Origin: Chlamydiota bacterium
GTDB taxonomy: Bacteria > Chlamydiota > Chlamydiia > Chlamydiales > Rhabdochlamydiaceae
Assembly: GCA_013041585.1 (NCBI GenBank)
Contig: JABEVM010000018.1
Coordinates: forward strand, 1 to 13,993
Reading direction: 5' to 3'
Length of the DNA: 13,993 nt
The position numbers and the translations under genes were made by a program. Shown here one piece after another: positions 12,392 through 13,993 of the stretch. Under the pieces are notes generated by a model, which saw only the letters and a list, made by a program, of their open reading frames with translations, was not told the DNA's origin and did not search any database. Every line of letters starts with the position of its first letter. The stretch's first letter is position 1.

Positions 12392-13811
12392 TCTGCAAAA
12401 GATAGCTCCAGGTATCTATAAGCTCCCGCAAAAACCGGGGATGATAGTACCTGGTCTTGTGATCGCTTCAGAAAAAATGCTTCAAGATCTTTCCATGGAA
12501 AAACCCTTGGAGCAAGTTTGCAACGTAGCCCACCTTCCTGGGATTGTAGGTTATAGTATTGCTATGCCTGATATCCATTGGGGATATGGATTTCCAATTG
12601 GTGGTGTGGCCGCGATGGATTCTGAGCATGGTGTGATTAGTCCTGGAGGAGTTGGCTATGACATCAACTGCGGTGTAAGAGTAGCTCTTCTGGAAGAGAA
12701 ATTTTCCACATTTTCAAAAGTACAAAAAGAGCGGCTCCTGAATAGAATTTTTTCTTTGGTCCCTTCCGGTGTAGGGCATGGCCAAAAAAAAGAATCTGGA
12801 CTTTCTGAAAGTGATTACAAGAAAATTGCAGAGCAGGGAGTGAACTGGGCACTAGAGAAAGGTTATGGTTTTAAAGAAGACCTAGATCATATCGAAAGTT
12901 TAGGAAAGCTTGATGGAGCCAGTATTTCTGATGTATCCACTCTTGCAAAAAACCGAGGAAAAAAACAGTTGGGCTCAATTGGCTCTGGTAATCATTTTGT
13001 AGAGATTGGAGTAGTTGAAAAGATCTTCTGCGCAGAGACTGCAAAAGCTTGGAAGATCGAAGAAGGACAAACCTATGTTCTTATCCACTCCGGATCCAGA
13101 GGATTTGGACATCAGATCTGCCAGGATACACTCGAAAAATTTATTGGGCTTGGCTACGCAAAAAATCTCCCTGATAAACAACTTGTTTGCGCGCCGATCC
13201 AAAGCGATGCGGGACGAAGTTATTTTAGGTCCATGGCAGCTGCTGCTAACTTCGCATTTAACAACAGACAAATCATTTTGCATGAGGTCAGAAAAGCTTT
13301 TGAAGAGGAATGTGGGATAAAACCTTCTTCCATCAGATTACTTTATGATGTTTGCCATAATATTGCTAAATTTGAAAAGCACAGCGTAAACGGTGTTATG
13401 AAAGACCTCTGCGTCCATCGAAAAGGAGCTACAAGGGCGTACGGTAAAGGATCCCCTGATCTGAGTCCTCTTTTTCAAGCAACTGGCCAACCTGTTTTAG
13501 TTCCAGGAGATATGGGTCGTGCCAGCTATATTTTAGCAGGTCTTGGCAATCCTATGACTTTCTGCAGCTGCTGTCACGGCGCTGGACGTTTTCGAAGTCG
13601 TATTCAGTCCTCTAAGAACTGGAATCCTCAGGATGCTCTTAAATATATGCAGGATCAAGGTGTTCTTCTGAAGGCGGATTCCTATAGGACGATTGTGGAA
13701 GAGATGCCCGATGCATATAAAGATGTCAACGAGGTAGTAGCTGCTGTCGAAGAGGCAAAGCTTGCAAAAAGCGTTGCGAAGTTAAAGCCTCGCCTTGTGG
13801 TTAAGGGATAG
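12384..13811 (+). CDS. rtcB: RNA ligase RtcB
   Basis: Joins RNA ends with 3'-phosphate or 2',3'-cyclic phosphate to 5'-OH ends, using GTP and Mn2+, in tRNA splicing and RNA repair. The metal and guanylate residues are visible: Asp93 and Cys96 in GYDINCGVR, His204 in GSGNHFVEI, His235 in HSGSRGFGH, His325 in VCHNIAKFE, HRKGATRA (345-352), and the GMP-accepting His398 in CCHGAGRFRSR. At 475 residues it is a full-length family member without inteins. ATG 12384 is chosen; in-frame TTG codons at 12378 and 12381 are less likely. GGGAG lies ten bases upstream inside the preceding gene. The ATGTTTGA overlap with the fusion gene's stop means coupled translation with its archease partner. Confidence 0.96.
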   Translation: MFDLQKIAPGIYKLPQKPGMIVPGLVIASEKMLQDLSMEKPLEQVCNVAHLPGIVGYSIAMPDIHWGYGFPIGGVAAMDSEHGVISPGGVGYDINCGVRVALLEEKFSTFSKVQKERLLNRIFSLVPSGVGHGQKKESGLSESDYKKIAEQGVNWALEKGYGFKEDLDHIESLGKLDGASISDVSTLAKNRGKKQLGSIGSGNHFVEIGVVEKIFCAETAKAWKIEEGQTYVLIHSGSRGFGHQICQDTLEKFIGLGYAKNLPDKQLVCAPIQSDAGRSYFRSMAAAANFAFNNRQIILHEVRKAFEEECGIKPSSIRLLYDVCHNIAKFEKHSVNGVMKDLCVHRKGATRAYGKGSPDLSPLFQATGQPVLVPGDMGRASYILAGLGNPMTFCSCCHGAGRFRSRIQSSKNWNPQDALKYMQDQGVLLKADSYRTIVEEMPDAYKDVNEVVAAVEEAKLAKSVAKLKPRLVVKG

Positions 13812-13993
13812 CTATCTTGCTGAATTTCTTTAGTCTTTAGACAAGCCCTTATTCTCTTCTTGATTAGGAGCTTCGCTCGCTTACTCGAATCCTTGCTGTA
13901 AAGCATAGATAATATTACGTTTTTCAAATTATTTTTTTCTTTTTCTTAGGATTAGTAACGGGAAAATAGCTGTTCTTAATACAATTTTTATAC
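13812..13993. other. Non-coding 3' flank, no feature recognised
   Basis: The 182 bases after rtcB contain no convincing open frame on either strand, no tRNA-like fold and no clear G/C hairpin followed by a T run. A small GAGC-TTC-GCTC hairpin lies near 13868-13878, and a T-rich tract lies at about 13919-13948. Either could contribute to transcription stop, but neither is a confident terminator. Confidence 0.4.

Noticed and set aside
12975..13320. Open frames on both strands inside rtcB
   Set aside because: They overlap the conserved RtcB core in other frames and read as low-complexity shadows.
13860..13905. tRNA-like fragment containing CTCGAATCC
   Set aside because: It resembles a T-loop in a few bases only, and no acceptor, D or anticodon stem could be paired around it.
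13682..13927. Minus-strand 81-codon frame over the rtcB end
   Set aside because: Most of it is antisense to the RtcB C-terminus, with a Ser/Ala/Thr-rich shadow composition and no supporting start signal.

Overview
This window reads as bacterial chromosome, about 40% G+C and densely coded, with genes on both strands. The most plausible source is an environmental, amoeba-type member of the Chlamydiae. That is inference: it rests on the mix of a queuine/preQ0-type YhhQ transporter, a TMEM14/FAX-family membrane protein, a small protein with a paired hydrophobic domain like chlamydial Inc proteins, exported SOD and carbonic anhydrase, and short AT-rich intergenic DNA. No rRNA, tRNA, insertion sequence or CRISPR array was seen.

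Layout. At 1-1240 (+) there is an AT-rich leader with self-complementary G/C blocks, an exported Fe/Mn superoxide dismutase, and an overlapping small GGQ release-factor-like protein. At 1235-3060 (-) there is a histidine phosphatase, then a tightly coupled pair of membrane proteins: a TMEM14-family protein (TTG start) and a YhhQ-type transporter (GTG start). From 3152 (+) come a full-length Sua5-type threonylcarbamoyl-AMP synthase and an exported beta-carbonic anhydrase. At 5006-5697 there is a two-transmembrane Inc-like protein, followed by what looks like its frameshifted C-terminal remainder. At 5650-6668 (-) are a Gdx/SugE-type SMR transporter and a second histidine phosphatase, divergent from msrA. 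At 7432-8447 (+) there is a tandem pair of paralogous exported proteins, one a lipoprotein and one not, behind a very AT-rich block.

The last third (8543-13811, +) is the most interesting part. It starts with an archaeal-type aspartyl-tRNA synthetase carrying a C-terminal YbaK-type aminoacyl-tRNA deacylase domain. After a promoter overlapped by a long palindrome comes a three-gene, start/stop-overlapping cluster: alanine racemase, a fusion of a 2H RNA phosphodiesterase (ThpR/LigT-like) with archease, and the RNA ligase RtcB.

How the genes fit together. The ThpR-archease fusion and RtcB form a compact RNA end-repair or ligation module, since archease is the known activator of RtcB. The Sua5 protein, the AspRS-YbaK fusion, the YhhQ transporter and the GGQ protein all belong to tRNA modification, charging or translation rescue. 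SOD, MsrA and carbonic anhydrase serve oxidative-stress and CO2 chemistry, with two of the three exported. Promoter and hairpin calls were made by eye and are tentative.
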